Source: Gliomastix tumulicola
Lineage: Eukaryota; Ascomycota; Sordariomycetes; Hypocreales; Bionectriaceae
DNA: 64,000 nt
Assembly (NCBI GenBank): GCA_001599755.1
Contig: BCHX01000004.1
Location: forward strand, 4,588,001 to 4,652,000
Reading direction: 5' to 3'
Within the stretch, counting starts at the first letter, position 1. The number at the start of each line of letters is the position of its first letter. Below are positions 19,919 through 30,523 of this stretch, piece after piece. The notes under the pieces were generated by a model that made no database searches, had not been told where the DNA came from, and saw nothing but the letters and a program-made list of their open reading frames with translations. The translations under genes were made by a program, and so were the position numbers.

Positions 19919-22372
19919 CTAGCCCGGATCGACGGGGTTCCAGCCGAAACCGTAGAAGTCCTCTCCGCCAACCAGGGCCCCCCTCAAGAAGTCGTCCAGC
20001 CAGCCCGCCTCGGTGGTCGGATTCGAGAACAGCGTCAGCCCCGGGAAATCCCACTCGAACACGAACTGCTCCGGCACGAACGACTCGAGCTCGTTGTGCT
20101 CGTCCTCGGCGCCCGCGCCGCCACTGTTGTTCCCGCTCCCGACCCCCTCGCGCCCGTCCCTCTGCTGCCGCTGCTGCCGCGGCGTGCTCGTGCCGCTCAG
20201 GTGCAGCGACGACGACGACGGCGTGAGGTTCTCGCCCAGCACCGTGCGGCTGAACTTCTCCATGCCCGTCTGTAGCAGCTGGAGGTACACCCTGCTCGTG
20301 CTGTTCCGTCCGCCGCCGCCGCCGCCACTGCCGCCACTCTCCCGTCCACCCCCGGTGGCGTGCAGCTCCGCCAGGAGAATCTTGCCGCGCGCCAGCAGCA
20401 GCCTGCTCGTCTGCTCGTCGTCCTCGGCGACCAGCATCGACAGCTTGAGCAGCAGCAGGAAGCAGAAGGCGCACTTGGCCCAGACGAAGTCCATGGCGTA
20501 GCGCAGGTTGCGCAGGTAGCTGCGCGGCTCCTCGAGCAGGATCTCCAGGTGCTGCTTGAGCGCCTCCTTGGCCATGAGCAGCATGCTGCGCTGCGGCGCC
20601 GTCATGGCGTCCACGTTCTCGACGCCCGAGATGCGCACCGCGCGGCACAGCGCCATGGTGTCGGCCCAGCACTGCTGGATCCGTAGATGCAGCGCGAGCC
20701 AGTGGCGCTGCGCGGGCACCGCGCGCCGCTCGAAGATGCGCGTCCAGTCGTTGAACCACACGTCGATGTCGATCTTGGCGTCCCGCACAATGTCCATGAT
20801 CTCGGCGTCGTCCGAGGGCTGGCCCGCGAGCGCGGCGTAGGTATTCGCGCGGATGACGTTGAGCTCCAGCTGCGAGAAGAGGTGCAGGTCCATGTCGGTG
20901 CAGTTGGGCGTGTCGAGCAGGATGCGGCTGCGGCGCACGTGGCCCGCGAACTTGAACGTCAGCAGGTCGCCCGCGTCGACGTGCAGGAGGTAGCCAAGGA
21001 CGAGCAGATGGATCCACGTGCGCACCTTGCGCATGAGATAGATGTCGTCCTCCTGCTGCTGCTGCTGGTGAATGTTGTCGGGGATCACGCCGCTGCTGCC
21101 GCTGCTGCCACCGAGACTCGCGCGGGTGATGAAGCGCGTGCTCAGCTCGTCGTAGGCTTCAAAGAGGCGCAGGTCGATGGCCAGCCTCGTCGCGACGGTC
21201 ACGAGGATCGATCGCTCGGCGACGAAGCACGCCCGGACGAGGAGGGCCTGCACCGTCTCGAGGTTGGTCTTGCCGGGGGCCTTGCCGCCGGCGACGGTCG
21301 CGTTGAGCACGCGCTTGATGTGGAAGTTGAGCAGGCGCCAGGGATGCGACTCGGTGCCCCTGAGCACGCGGCAGCCCACGGTGCAGATGGTGCTGAAGAG
21401 CAGGCCGCTCCTCGACCGGATGGCGTGCATCGAGTCGCAGCGCGGGTCGAAGACGGGGACGTACTGGTGGCAGCCCTGGAAGAAGGCCGTGAAGTAGGAC
21501 TCGGCCTCCTCGGGCGATATGAGGCCCAGCGTCACGACGTCGTCGCTGTTTGGGAGCACGGGCTCCACGGTGAAGTGAGAGCGTTTGCGCTTGGCAGATG
21601 TGCTGCCGGACTGGAAGGTGGTCGTGCTCGGGGACGTTGCCGAGGTGTCCATGTGAGGATGGGGGGCAGAGGGGAGAGTCCCTCCCGCCATGGGGGAGGT
21701 CGAGGTGTTGAGGAGGTTCGTGTTTGGCGTGAAGCCTGTCGTTATCATGGGCGCATCTTGCATCGTGACATTGTGGTCGATGGGGGCAGCGAGAACAGAA
21801 GGCGTAGAGTGCGATCCATGGGCACTGAAGCTGCCTCCGCTGTGCTGAGTGTGCTGTGTTGCGGGTGACGTCGCATCTAGCTGGGCCTTGAGGGCCTCGA
21901 TCTGGCTCTCTAGTGCCTCGATTTTCCTGTAGTTGTTTGAGGGTCAGTCGCCAAGCTCTCACCATCCTTGTGTAAGACTGTGTAGGTGGTTGGGCGACAC
22001 TCACTTCTCCTGCTCATCCTTTGGTGGCTCGGTAAAAACGCAGACCTTCTTGAGATTGCTACACCTTTTCCCCAGGCATTATTAGACCAGCGTCCCAGAC
22101 ATGTTTGTATCGGATAGCCTACCGAGAGCACGGTCTCTGTCCATCGCATCGGACCTAGGTGCTATAAGTGAGCAAGGGTCTACCATTTGTAATGCAGGCA
22201 CAACATACCTTTGAACGCCGACAAGAACCACAGGCTTTCTAACCGAACAATTGACCGTCAATAAATCTCTACCACCATCCCAGTGCACGATTCTTTCCCA
22301 TACCGGAATACGCTTCTTGCGAGTCTTGTGCGGCGGCGCCGTCGGAGATTCGGAGGACGATTGTCGGTCCAT
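19919..22372 (-). CDS. Zn2Cys6 transcription factor with a cluster encoded by micro-exons
   Basis: Nuclear regulator, 732 aa. Minus-strand exons are 22372-22304, 22238-22209, 22154-22123, 22064-22005 and 21926-19919 (2199 nt in frame). The DNA-binding cluster is built from three tiny exons of 30, 32 and 60 nt: Cys26-X2-Cys29-X6-Cys36-X5-Cys42-X2-Cys45-X6-Cys52 (KACGSCRRSK, then VRCDGQRPCSR, then CSNLKKVCVFTEPP). A coiled coil follows (KIEALESQIEALKAQL), then a Ser/Thr-rich linker and a large alpha-helical middle region with EAESYFTAFFQGCHQYVPVF and YLLHVDAGDLLTFKF. The C-terminal quarter contains Gly-, Ser- and Gln-rich low-complexity stretches and an acidic tail with EQFVFEWDFPGLTLF, a plausible activation region. 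The large exon is strikingly GC-rich. Target genes are unknown. Confidence 0.92.
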
Positions 22373-25364
22373 CTTTCACCATCGCGCTCTCTCTCTCATG
22401 AAATCGCACGTCAATTTATTCATGCAGAGTCCAAATGCGTCTCTACTACACATGATAGCCAAAGAAAAGACTGATGGAATGAAATGACGGCAAACGTCGC
22501 ACAGCCGTTGCGAACCAGCTCCATGGGACACACGATTGAAGTCTGGGGTTTGGAGAGAGTGCGGAGGGACGGAGGGACGGAGGGAGGAAGGGATCGGAGA
22601 AAACTGGCTGAAGTCCGAGAGAGCCGTGACAACTGACTCGGTGCGTCGGTGAATCACGATTCGGCCTGAGAAACTCAAAATCAGGTCCGTCGCGGTCGAA
22701 GAGGGCTATTGAACATATCCACCGTCAATTTTGGTTCTCTTGAGTTCTCGACTGATGTCTTCTCTTGGGGTGGATTGCATCCGAGGACACAAGACGCCTG
22801 GAGCGGTCTCTGGAGCCCGTTTGGCGGTGCCTTCAGAGGGGCAGCGCTGGGAACAAGAGTCCACGAACAGAGTCCACGATCCGAAGGACAGTCGGGCTGC
22901 TCCGCCGGCGAGAGAAGAGACATGGTGATTGACTCTGAGACGGACAGAGCGCGGTCGCTACTCCATGTCGCGTGCATCCGAGGCCTCTTGCCGTTGGTAT
23001 CCCCTCTCAGTCCCGAGGAATTTCTCTTACGCGGAGGGGGTCACCCGCTGTGATGCAGGTCCGATGCTTTTTCGCGCTGCGTGGCGGTGCTCCTCATATT
23101 TTTCTCCCCATTTCATTTCATTCCACTTGGCTAGAAATGGAGCGGAAGCACGAGACGAAGTATTCTCGGATCGAAGGCGGCCAAGAAAACAGATTTTTTT
23201 TAGTCATGGCATCACTGCCAGAAAAAGGTCATGATAATGACACAAACCACACGCCACTCGTCCGTTCTTCTCATGTGCTAATAAGACCACCAACGCTACA
23301 TGGCTGTCCCGAGACCCTTGAACCTGGTTTGTGATTGACAGCTATCCTACCGGGGTTCCACAAGGCAGAGGGAGGGCAAAGAAAAAATTCACCTGTTCAT
23401 TAATAAAGTGACACTTCAGATTCAATTCCTACACTCCCCGCATGCATCACCTGCTGCTTGGCTTCCGTGCCCAGCTTCAGCACAGCCCCCGAGTTGTGGC
23501 GCTAAGGCGGAATGATGAAAACGACGTTGCGAAGGGCTAGCAACGGCGTTGCAATCCCCTCCCTCCCCTTTCACGTAACAAGGACGCCCCCCGAACTACT
23601 ATTGGGCCGGTCAAGGGTTCTCGACGTCATGAGGGGTGTCGTGAAGATCATGGCCTATCTTAGAACCTCCCTGGGCGGCTTCCAGCGGGCAAAGCAGGAG
23701 GTTTTGTTCACAGTCTGAGCTGATAGGCAGAGCGGATGTGCACACCAGACACGGCATAAAGTGCATGCATGCATGCAAGCATGCGTCTGTGTATGCCCTG
23801 TAAGCTCAGCAGCTCCCAGGAGCTTCGTCCAGTCAAGTCGTCCCATTAGCGCATGCATGCAGGTGCTTCTCATGCAGGGAGCTATACCGATCTTTGCCTC
23901 CAGCGGCGGTGCCATTATTGCCCAGGATAAAAAGGGAACCCGTCACACAAGAGCTCCAACTTTTGTTATGGTGATTTTCCTTTTTCCTGATTTCTTTTTT
24001 TCTGCATGTGAAAAATGCGGTGACCTTGCTGAGGTATTTTCACCGAGTCTGTAGCAGCCTTGATTCCACGAGGACGGCCAGCTCAGAAAGTTGGGACTTT
24101 TGGGGGGCACCAGCAGAGGTGCGAATTGAGTTTTCTGCTTTTCCTTTTTCTCCTGGCTTCTTCTACACGCGCTACAGCCCTAAATTACTCGCTGCTGGGC
24201 TGGGGAGGGGCGAAGGAATGAAGAAAGGTTGTCGTGGGAAAAGCTAGCGAGCTGTTTTGCTGGGTTGGTGGGCTCTCTTTTTTTTGGTTCTTCGGCATTG
24301 GAACGGTCTCGCCTGGAATTACGACGACAAAACTGGATCACTCTGATTTTTGGCTCTTCCTCTGGCTCTTCTTCCTTGTGTGCAATCCTCGCTCTACTGG
24401 AGATAGCTCAGCGGCGGGCATTATCATCATCATCATCATTCATTCATACCACCCCTCCATCGGGCGTTCAGATTGATGAACCCCACCCCATCTCGAGGAG
24501 CATCAGCGGGGGGAGGAGGGGCAGCTTCCTGAAGGTCGTGAGGAGACCGACTGTAAAGGAGTTGCCCGAGTACCTCGACGTTAGGCAGTGACCTCGTAAC
24601 CGTGGTGTGAAGGCAGCCAAACCTGGTGAAGGAGTACCATGACCTCTTAGCATGTGACCGCCTGCCAATATGACTTAATCGCTCCAGGTTTTTCGTTGAG
24701 TGAGGCGAAGAGGGAGGGGAGGGGGAGGAGGAGGAGGGGTGTGAGCAGTGATGATACGTCAGGTGGCCCTCTGCCGGGGCTCTACGGCAGTGGAGCGTGT
24801 TGGAGTTTTTGAGTGTTAAGAATGTGCTATAAGGTAGTGGGTAATGAGTTAACGCCCCACCAGTACACCAGCTAGCTTCGTTGCTTCCTGGAGGCTGCTG
24901 GAGCTATGGGAGGTTACCTCGACTCTCAGCAAACCAAGCACTCGCGGCAAGACGGAGCTCGACTGCTGCTCCAGCTTTGTCTCGGCCGTCTCCTGATCGC
25001 CTGCTCTCGGGCCCTCCTCTGGCTCTGTCTGGGCTTGCTCCACGCTTCCAGTCCCTTCCGCTGGTGCCTTTTTTTTTTTTCCTTGATCCCAGTCCCCTGG
25101 TGGCCCCCTTCCCCTCCACCCCTCCTTTCCATTGATATAAAGCAGCCCGGCCCAGCTCTGGTGTGCTTCTTAGCTCCCATCCTCTGCTTTTGTTTCTTCT
25201 ACTTTTCCTCTGCTCTGTGCATCAATCTTCACCAGCAGATACAAGAGCATCACCAGCTGTTCACTTCGATTCGTCGCCTCTCACGAACCGAAGCCACAAG
25301 ACGATACACGCAACAACACACCACAACAAGAACAAACAAACAAAACACATCCCCAACAACCATC
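22373..25364. other. Long divergent intergenic region, 3 kb
   Basis: Upstream of both the third regulator and the GNAT gene. I find no exon pair that gives a recognisable protein. It contains a GGAGGGAC tandem near 22560, ATGC repeats near 23760-23775 and 23850, and several short A/T tracts. Frames upstream of 25365 are open but read as an untranslated leader. Confidence 0.5.
25136..25141 (+). promoter_or_regulatory. TATA box candidate for the GNAT gene
   Basis: TATAAA in the context TTGATATAAAGCAGCC, about 230 nt before the start codon, followed by CT-rich and CA-rich leader sequence typical of strongly expressed fungal genes. Confidence 0.4.
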
Positions 25365-26174
25365 ATGTTCAACACCCCAGGCCCCAAGGTCCGCCAGGCA
25401 AAGCCTGAGGACTACCCAGCCGTCGTCAAGTGCATCCTCGCGGCCATCAACAAGGAGCGCCTGTGGCAGTCCTTCGTGCCGGTCAAGGGCCACCAGGACT
25501 CGGCGTACCAGGGCGAGATCGAGGCGCTGCTCAAGGAGCACCTCGACCCGTCCAACAAGGACTGGGTCATCGAGGTCGTCGACACGGCCGGCAAGGGCGA
25601 GGCCGCCCACATTGTCGCCGTCGCCGTCTGGGACATGAGCGGTGCGCACGCCGGCGAGACCAAGCGTGAGTTTTTTAGCCCCCTCCCCCCTCCATTCCTC
25701 AGCCCCTCTCAGTGCAGCCATCACAGGGGCGGCGCCTCATCGATCCCAAGCTAACTTCCTCTCCCCCCCCGCGCAGCCCAAGAGGTCAAATCGACCATCA
25801 AGGACGACAGGCTGCAGGCCTACATCGACGTCGTCAGCAACGGCCGCAAGGACTTCTTCAACCGCTACCCGCAGCACATGTACCTGCAGCTCCTCGCCAC
25901 GCACCCCGACCACCGCAACCAGGGCCACGCCAAGGACCTCGTCCACAGCTACATCGTCAAGGCCAAGAAGGAGGGCGGCGTGCTCACCACCCTCGGCGGC
26001 CCGCTCGGCTACATCTTCTTCTCCGGCCTGGGCTTCCACGACCTCGGCCCCATCACGCTGCCGCCCAGCAGCGCCACCGACGCCCAGATCATCAAGGCCA
26101 TGAGCCTCGAGGTCGCCAAGGAGGAGAGGAGACAGTCCATCGTCGACTCGCTCATCAACTACATATCGTCCTAG
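25365..26174 (+). CDS. GNAT-family N-acetyltransferase
   Basis: Acetyl-CoA-dependent acetyltransferase of about 232 aa; the acceptor is unknown. Two exons, 25365-25665 and 25777-26174, with a 111 nt intron (GTGAGT...GCGCAG); splicing joins AGETK to PQEVKSTIKDD in frame. The start is chosen at MFNTPGPKVRQA, which follows a CAACAACCATC context and a CA-rich leader; the frame is open further upstream to 24906 but is Cys/Leu-rich and not protein-like. The GNAT core is visible: a basic N-terminal strand (VRQAKPEDYPAVVKC), then motif A, LQLLATHPDHRNQGHAKDL, whose QGHA loop binds the CoA pyrophosphate, then a strand GVLTTLGGPLGYIFFSGLGF of motif B type. Length and layout match fungal GNATs that resemble small-molecule acetylases. 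Confidence 0.9.
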
Positions 26175-26249
26175 GGGTGCTGAATATGTGTAAATTTGGA
26201 TTGGGATGCGAGGGCGCGTACATTGGGCGACTGGAGGCTTTAGATTCGC

Positions 26250-26281
<32 letters not shown>

Positions 26282-27930
26282 TCTCCCAGACGAAACGACC
26301 CGTTACGATCACGGTTTTTTAGAAGCGCATCGAGCTCTTCACACTTGGTTTTTTTTTTTGATTTTTCCTTTCTTTTTTAAATACCTGTCTACTACCGACG
26401 AGAGAGGGGAGGAAATGGAACGGTTGGTTGGCTTACTGCAATTCCTCTCGTTAGGTATCATTCCTTTTGTCTTTATTTCCCGCCATAATTCTTCTACAAG
26501 TTGGGCGACTTAGTTCGAGGCGAAATCTGCAGTAGATTTGGGCAAAGGATAATATCGTGATTTCTCATTTACGCATAAGCACAGCACGCACATGCACATG
26601 CACATGCAGCCAATTGAAGAGCCCCAGCTAAGCAAAGCAAGAGGCCTTTTTTTTTCCTAATCGATCCCTCGCACGGGAGGAGCTTGGAGATGGGAGCCAA
26701 CCAGTGACGTAGATGAGGGGCAAAGCAGGATCAGCGTGAATCCATGAATCGTGAGAGAGGGGGGAGAGTCCGGTGGTACATAAGGTACAAGGGAAAACAC
26801 CCGCGGGGCTGAGCAGTGGTGCATTAGCTTGCCCGCAGGGAGGGCCAAGGACGAATGGAGAGGGAGACGATAGGTAAGTACCTAGGGATTGCTAACGATC
26901 ATGAGGTCTGGCTGTTGATGGGCCTTTGCCAAGCACATGTATGTACCTGTATGTGTGTGCTCTTTTCATGGGTACGTGAGGGAGAAATCTGTCGCATCGT
27001 GAGATCGGCTGGATGCGTCATTGCCTCGCAGGGACTCTCGTAACATCCATCGGGTTTTCCCATGGCCATGGGTCGACAAGTCGTATTGGATGGTGTGCAT
27101 GTAGTATTAGTAGCGATTGGACTGGGTGATTGTGTTATTCAGGCGGTAAGCCTGCTGAAACCTGCCCCGCCCCGGACTGACGAGTCGTCAAGGCCAAGAC
27201 TCAAGCCGGCATGCTCGTTCCGCGAGGAGGAGGGCGTTCTCTCGAGCAGGAGACCTCTGGGCGGTCTTGGGAAGCGCTGAGATGATGGCTGGACTGGGCT
27301 GGCCTGGGCTGGCGCGTCCTTAATCGTTCGTGCGTGCGGGGGAGGGGTCGATCAGTCCGAGACTAAAATACTGGTAATCTGGGGGCATGTGACTTTATTC
27401 CATATTGCCTTAGGGATTGGGTATCTCGGAGTAGTTTAGATTCTCATGGGGTTAGCAAAAGCCTTTCCCAGTACCTCCCATATCAGCAACAGGTTTGCCT
27501 GCATCTACCAATTGTACAGCTCACACAAAGGGCGACATGTGCTACAGTAGACAGCTCACCCAACGACGCGTCACCCAGGTCTCGCCTGCACATGTCAATC
27601 ATTATAGGTGTCCATATAATCTCCGGGACGCTGCCCACCGGCGCGGCGATGGTATTGATGAGCATGTAGTCGAATAGTTAAATGCGTGGGGTATGGGGTC
27701 GTATGTGTTGAATGTGTATGTAACTCGAGACTCTCTTCAAACTCATGATGAGGAAACTCCTTGACAACTGCGCTGTGCATCATATACCTGAGTGTCTACA
27801 GAATTCGTTCCAGCCAAGATGGGCTGCTCTATATATTCTAGGAACATACGATCTTCGCGTTCTAAAAGGGGGAAAACTATTTGTGAGCTCAGCTCTACGC
27901 TCCAAAACGTGTCGGAGAGCCGTGCAAGGC
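26175..27930. other. Convergent intergenic region, 1.75 kb
   Basis: Follows the GNAT stop codon. It contains a 27-nt T tract (26256-26282), further T-rich tracts near 26350 and 26650, and CACATGCACATGCACATGC near 26590. No credible gene. Confidence 0.55.
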
Positions 27931-29361
27931 TCATGCCTGCTTCTTCGACGCGGATGCCTCATCCCGCGCCTCTTCGCCGTGATTGCGGCGGGCCTGTATC
28001 TCCGCATTGAAGAAGTCCTGCCTCGTCAAGATCACCCGCAAGAAGACCATGAGAAGGGCATTGACAAGCATCCCGGAGGCGGAGAACAGCTGGACGCCGA
28101 GGTAGCGGCTGGAGATGTCCAGGATCGCACCCGATATCGGCGGCCCGACCAGCGAACCAATGCCCTTGATAATGGCGACCATGCCCAGTCTGGTCCCCAG
28201 ACGGGACAGATCCGGCGTGATACCCGTCAGGACGACATTCGCAAGCGCGACAAAGCCGCCAGAGAAGAGCCCCCACATGACGGCGAAGGAGACGTTGCCT
28301 GCCACGTTGAACACGCTGATCCAGTAGAGGATCGTCACGCCGCTCATCGTGCACGCGGCGATGAAGGTGTCGAGCGAGCCAATCTTGTCCGCGAGCGCAG
28401 ACCACGCGATGCGGCCGAAGATGGAGGATGAGTTCATCATGGGAAGCAGGTAGCTCGCCAGCTCGAGGCCGCCCATGCCGTGGGAATTCGCGTACCCCAT
28501 GACGAAGTACCCCGGGATGAAGAAGGCCAGGTTGCTGAAGAAGCTCGCGACGCAGTAGATGATGTAGTTGCGGTCCTGGAAGGCCGGGAAGTCGACGAAC
28601 CACCGCCACGAGAACGAGCCCTGCTGCCAGGCGGGACGCTCGGCCCTGCGCCGGGGACGGATGACGGCGAGGGCGAAGAGACACGTCGCGAGGGACACGA
28701 AGCCGAGCACGCGCATCGTCCAGCCGAAGCCGAGCGTCTTCTGCAGGCGCTGGAAGATGAGCGGGTACAGCGTGGCGCCGAGACCGCTGCCGGCCGTAGC
28801 GGTAGCCATGGCGAGCGCCCGACGCTTGGTGAAGTACAGCGGCACGACGGCCATGGACGGGATGGACAGGCAGCAGGTCCCGAGGCCGATGCAGACGCCC
28901 TGCGAGAGGAGGATGTGCCAGTACGTGGTGCCGATGCTCGTGAGCATGAAGCCGGCCGTCTCGAAGGCGGTGCCGGCGACAAGCAGGGCGCGGCAGTAGC
29001 CCATGTCGAAGAGGGGGCCCATGATGACGGCGACGGCCATAAAGCAGAAGACCTGGACGGAGCCGATCCAGGAGATGGCAGACGGGGAGGCGCCTCGCAG
29101 GAGCTCCGTCTCGTAGTATGTCTGGAAGACACCAAAGCTGTTCAGAAGGCCGCTGCGTCTCTGTCAGCATGCCGATGTCTCTCGGAGGAAAGAGGGCTCC
29201 CTATCTCACAGGTGATTGAAGTACAGAGCGGCGGCTCCGGCGACTTGTAGCCATCCCCAGAGCCCGCCATCCTCCACCTCGGGAGCTTCCGGTGTTGAGG
29301 GCGACGTATCGTGGCCATCATCAGAGATCCCGCGTTCCCGCGAAGTCGTCTCGGCGGTCAT
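27931..29361 (-). CDS. MFS transporter, monocarboxylate-transporter-like (MCT) family
   Basis: Membrane carrier, 457 aa, two exons on the minus strand, 29361-29210 and 29152-27931; the 57 nt intron is removed between FNHL and GLLNSFGVFQTYYETELL, the hallmark first loop of fungal MCT-like proteins. The soluble N-terminus is acidic and Ser/Thr-rich (about 35 residues). About 12 hydrophobic segments follow, with GSGLGATLYPLIFQRLQ after segment 4 and KRRALAMATATAGSG, both typical of the family. The central loop is basic (RPRRRAERPAW). Fungal members move monocarboxylates, riboflavin or unknown metabolites; the substrate is not decidable. The start at 29361 is preferred to one at 29445 because the latter adds non-family residues. 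Confidence 0.9.
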
Positions 29362-30523
29362 GGCGTTATCATCGCAACAGGCGCGCAGGTGATGTGAAAG
29401 GGACGGAATCTCCCTACCATAACTGCCGCTCGGATGAAGAATCAAGAGGGAAGAGTAGGAGAGAAGAGTGGGAGGCGGGTCAACGGTCCCAAAGGACCGG
29501 CTTGAGTAAGCTACCCGCTGGCTGGGATTGACAGCTTCATGGTCGAGCTTGGCCTCCGGTCGTCGGTGAGAAGCTAGGCGAGATTGGCTCGGGGATAGGC
29601 CGGAGAGAGAGAGAGATGCTCTGGGTGATTCTGGTCGGGATGGCGAGATGCCTGGGAGGCTTTAGCGTGCCCTCACGTGCCACCCTATACCTGCCATTGC
29701 TGAGGAGCAGCCGAGCATGATTTGGGTGTGATAATTGAGTATCTGTGGTGGACAGACCATAGTGAAGCTCGCTACGATGAATGAGGAAATGCCTTTCTCA
29801 AGAACTTACCCAGTATACGTAGCACTCAAGCGGATAAGATCCTGTACGTAACGGGCATCATGCCAATCACCAACCTGGAGCCCTGCCGAGGTTCACAAGC
29901 CTCAGGTACAGCAACCCAATTCGAGGGCAGCACACAAGACCTAGTTCTCAAACCGGAAGTAGCCTGAGACCAGCATGAGGAACAGAAGTCTCACAAAGCC
30001 AACGCCGCCCTGCTGTACAACTGATGACACAATGAACTGCACTCGCAGCACAAACGGGCTGTCGGTGGAGCAGTTGATGCCTTGCAGCCTCACACAAACG
30101 ACGCGCTGTGATTGGTCAAAATCCGCCCAACGGTGTGGCTGCTGGCACTGCTGGAGCTTTCCCACAGAAGGCACCAGCAGCGCTAGTTACGTCCAGTTCA
30201 GCAGCTACCATCATCCCAACAACGGGCAGAAAAATCCTCCGACCTCGAGAAAAAAGCAACACTCCGCATAGACTCGGGCCACCACCACCATCACGACCAA
30301 GCGCCCTGCCTTCGACCCGAGTCTTCCGCTGGCCATTGACCGCGACGGCCCCCCTTCCCCAGAGCTCTTCGACGAAAAAGCTCTAACCCCCTGACCGGCC
30401 AGCAGCCCTGACACGGGGGCTCCCTCTCTCGCCTGCGTACCTGCGTCGACCGCCGCCCGAGACCACGAGCCGCCCCCTGATGAGCACGTCCGTCTGAGCA
30501 ATCCATCGTCGAGGCGTGCCGCG
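29362..30523. other. Divergent intergenic region before striatin
   Basis: Promoters of the MFS gene and striatin. It contains a short GAGA repeat near 29610. The open frame over 30211-31077 on the minus strand is a shadow of striatin. No gene. Confidence 0.5.

Noticed and set aside
20687..21868. 393-aa plus-strand open frame opposite the third zinc-cluster regulator
   Set aside because: Antisense shadow of a strongly GC-rich exon; composition is Glu/Val/Arg/Ala-heavy and no domain is visible.
24906..25364. N-terminal extension of the GNAT protein
   Set aside because: The frame is open but is Cys/Leu/Pro-rich leader sequence, contains the TATA candidate and the CA-rich 5' UTR, and is not seen in the family.
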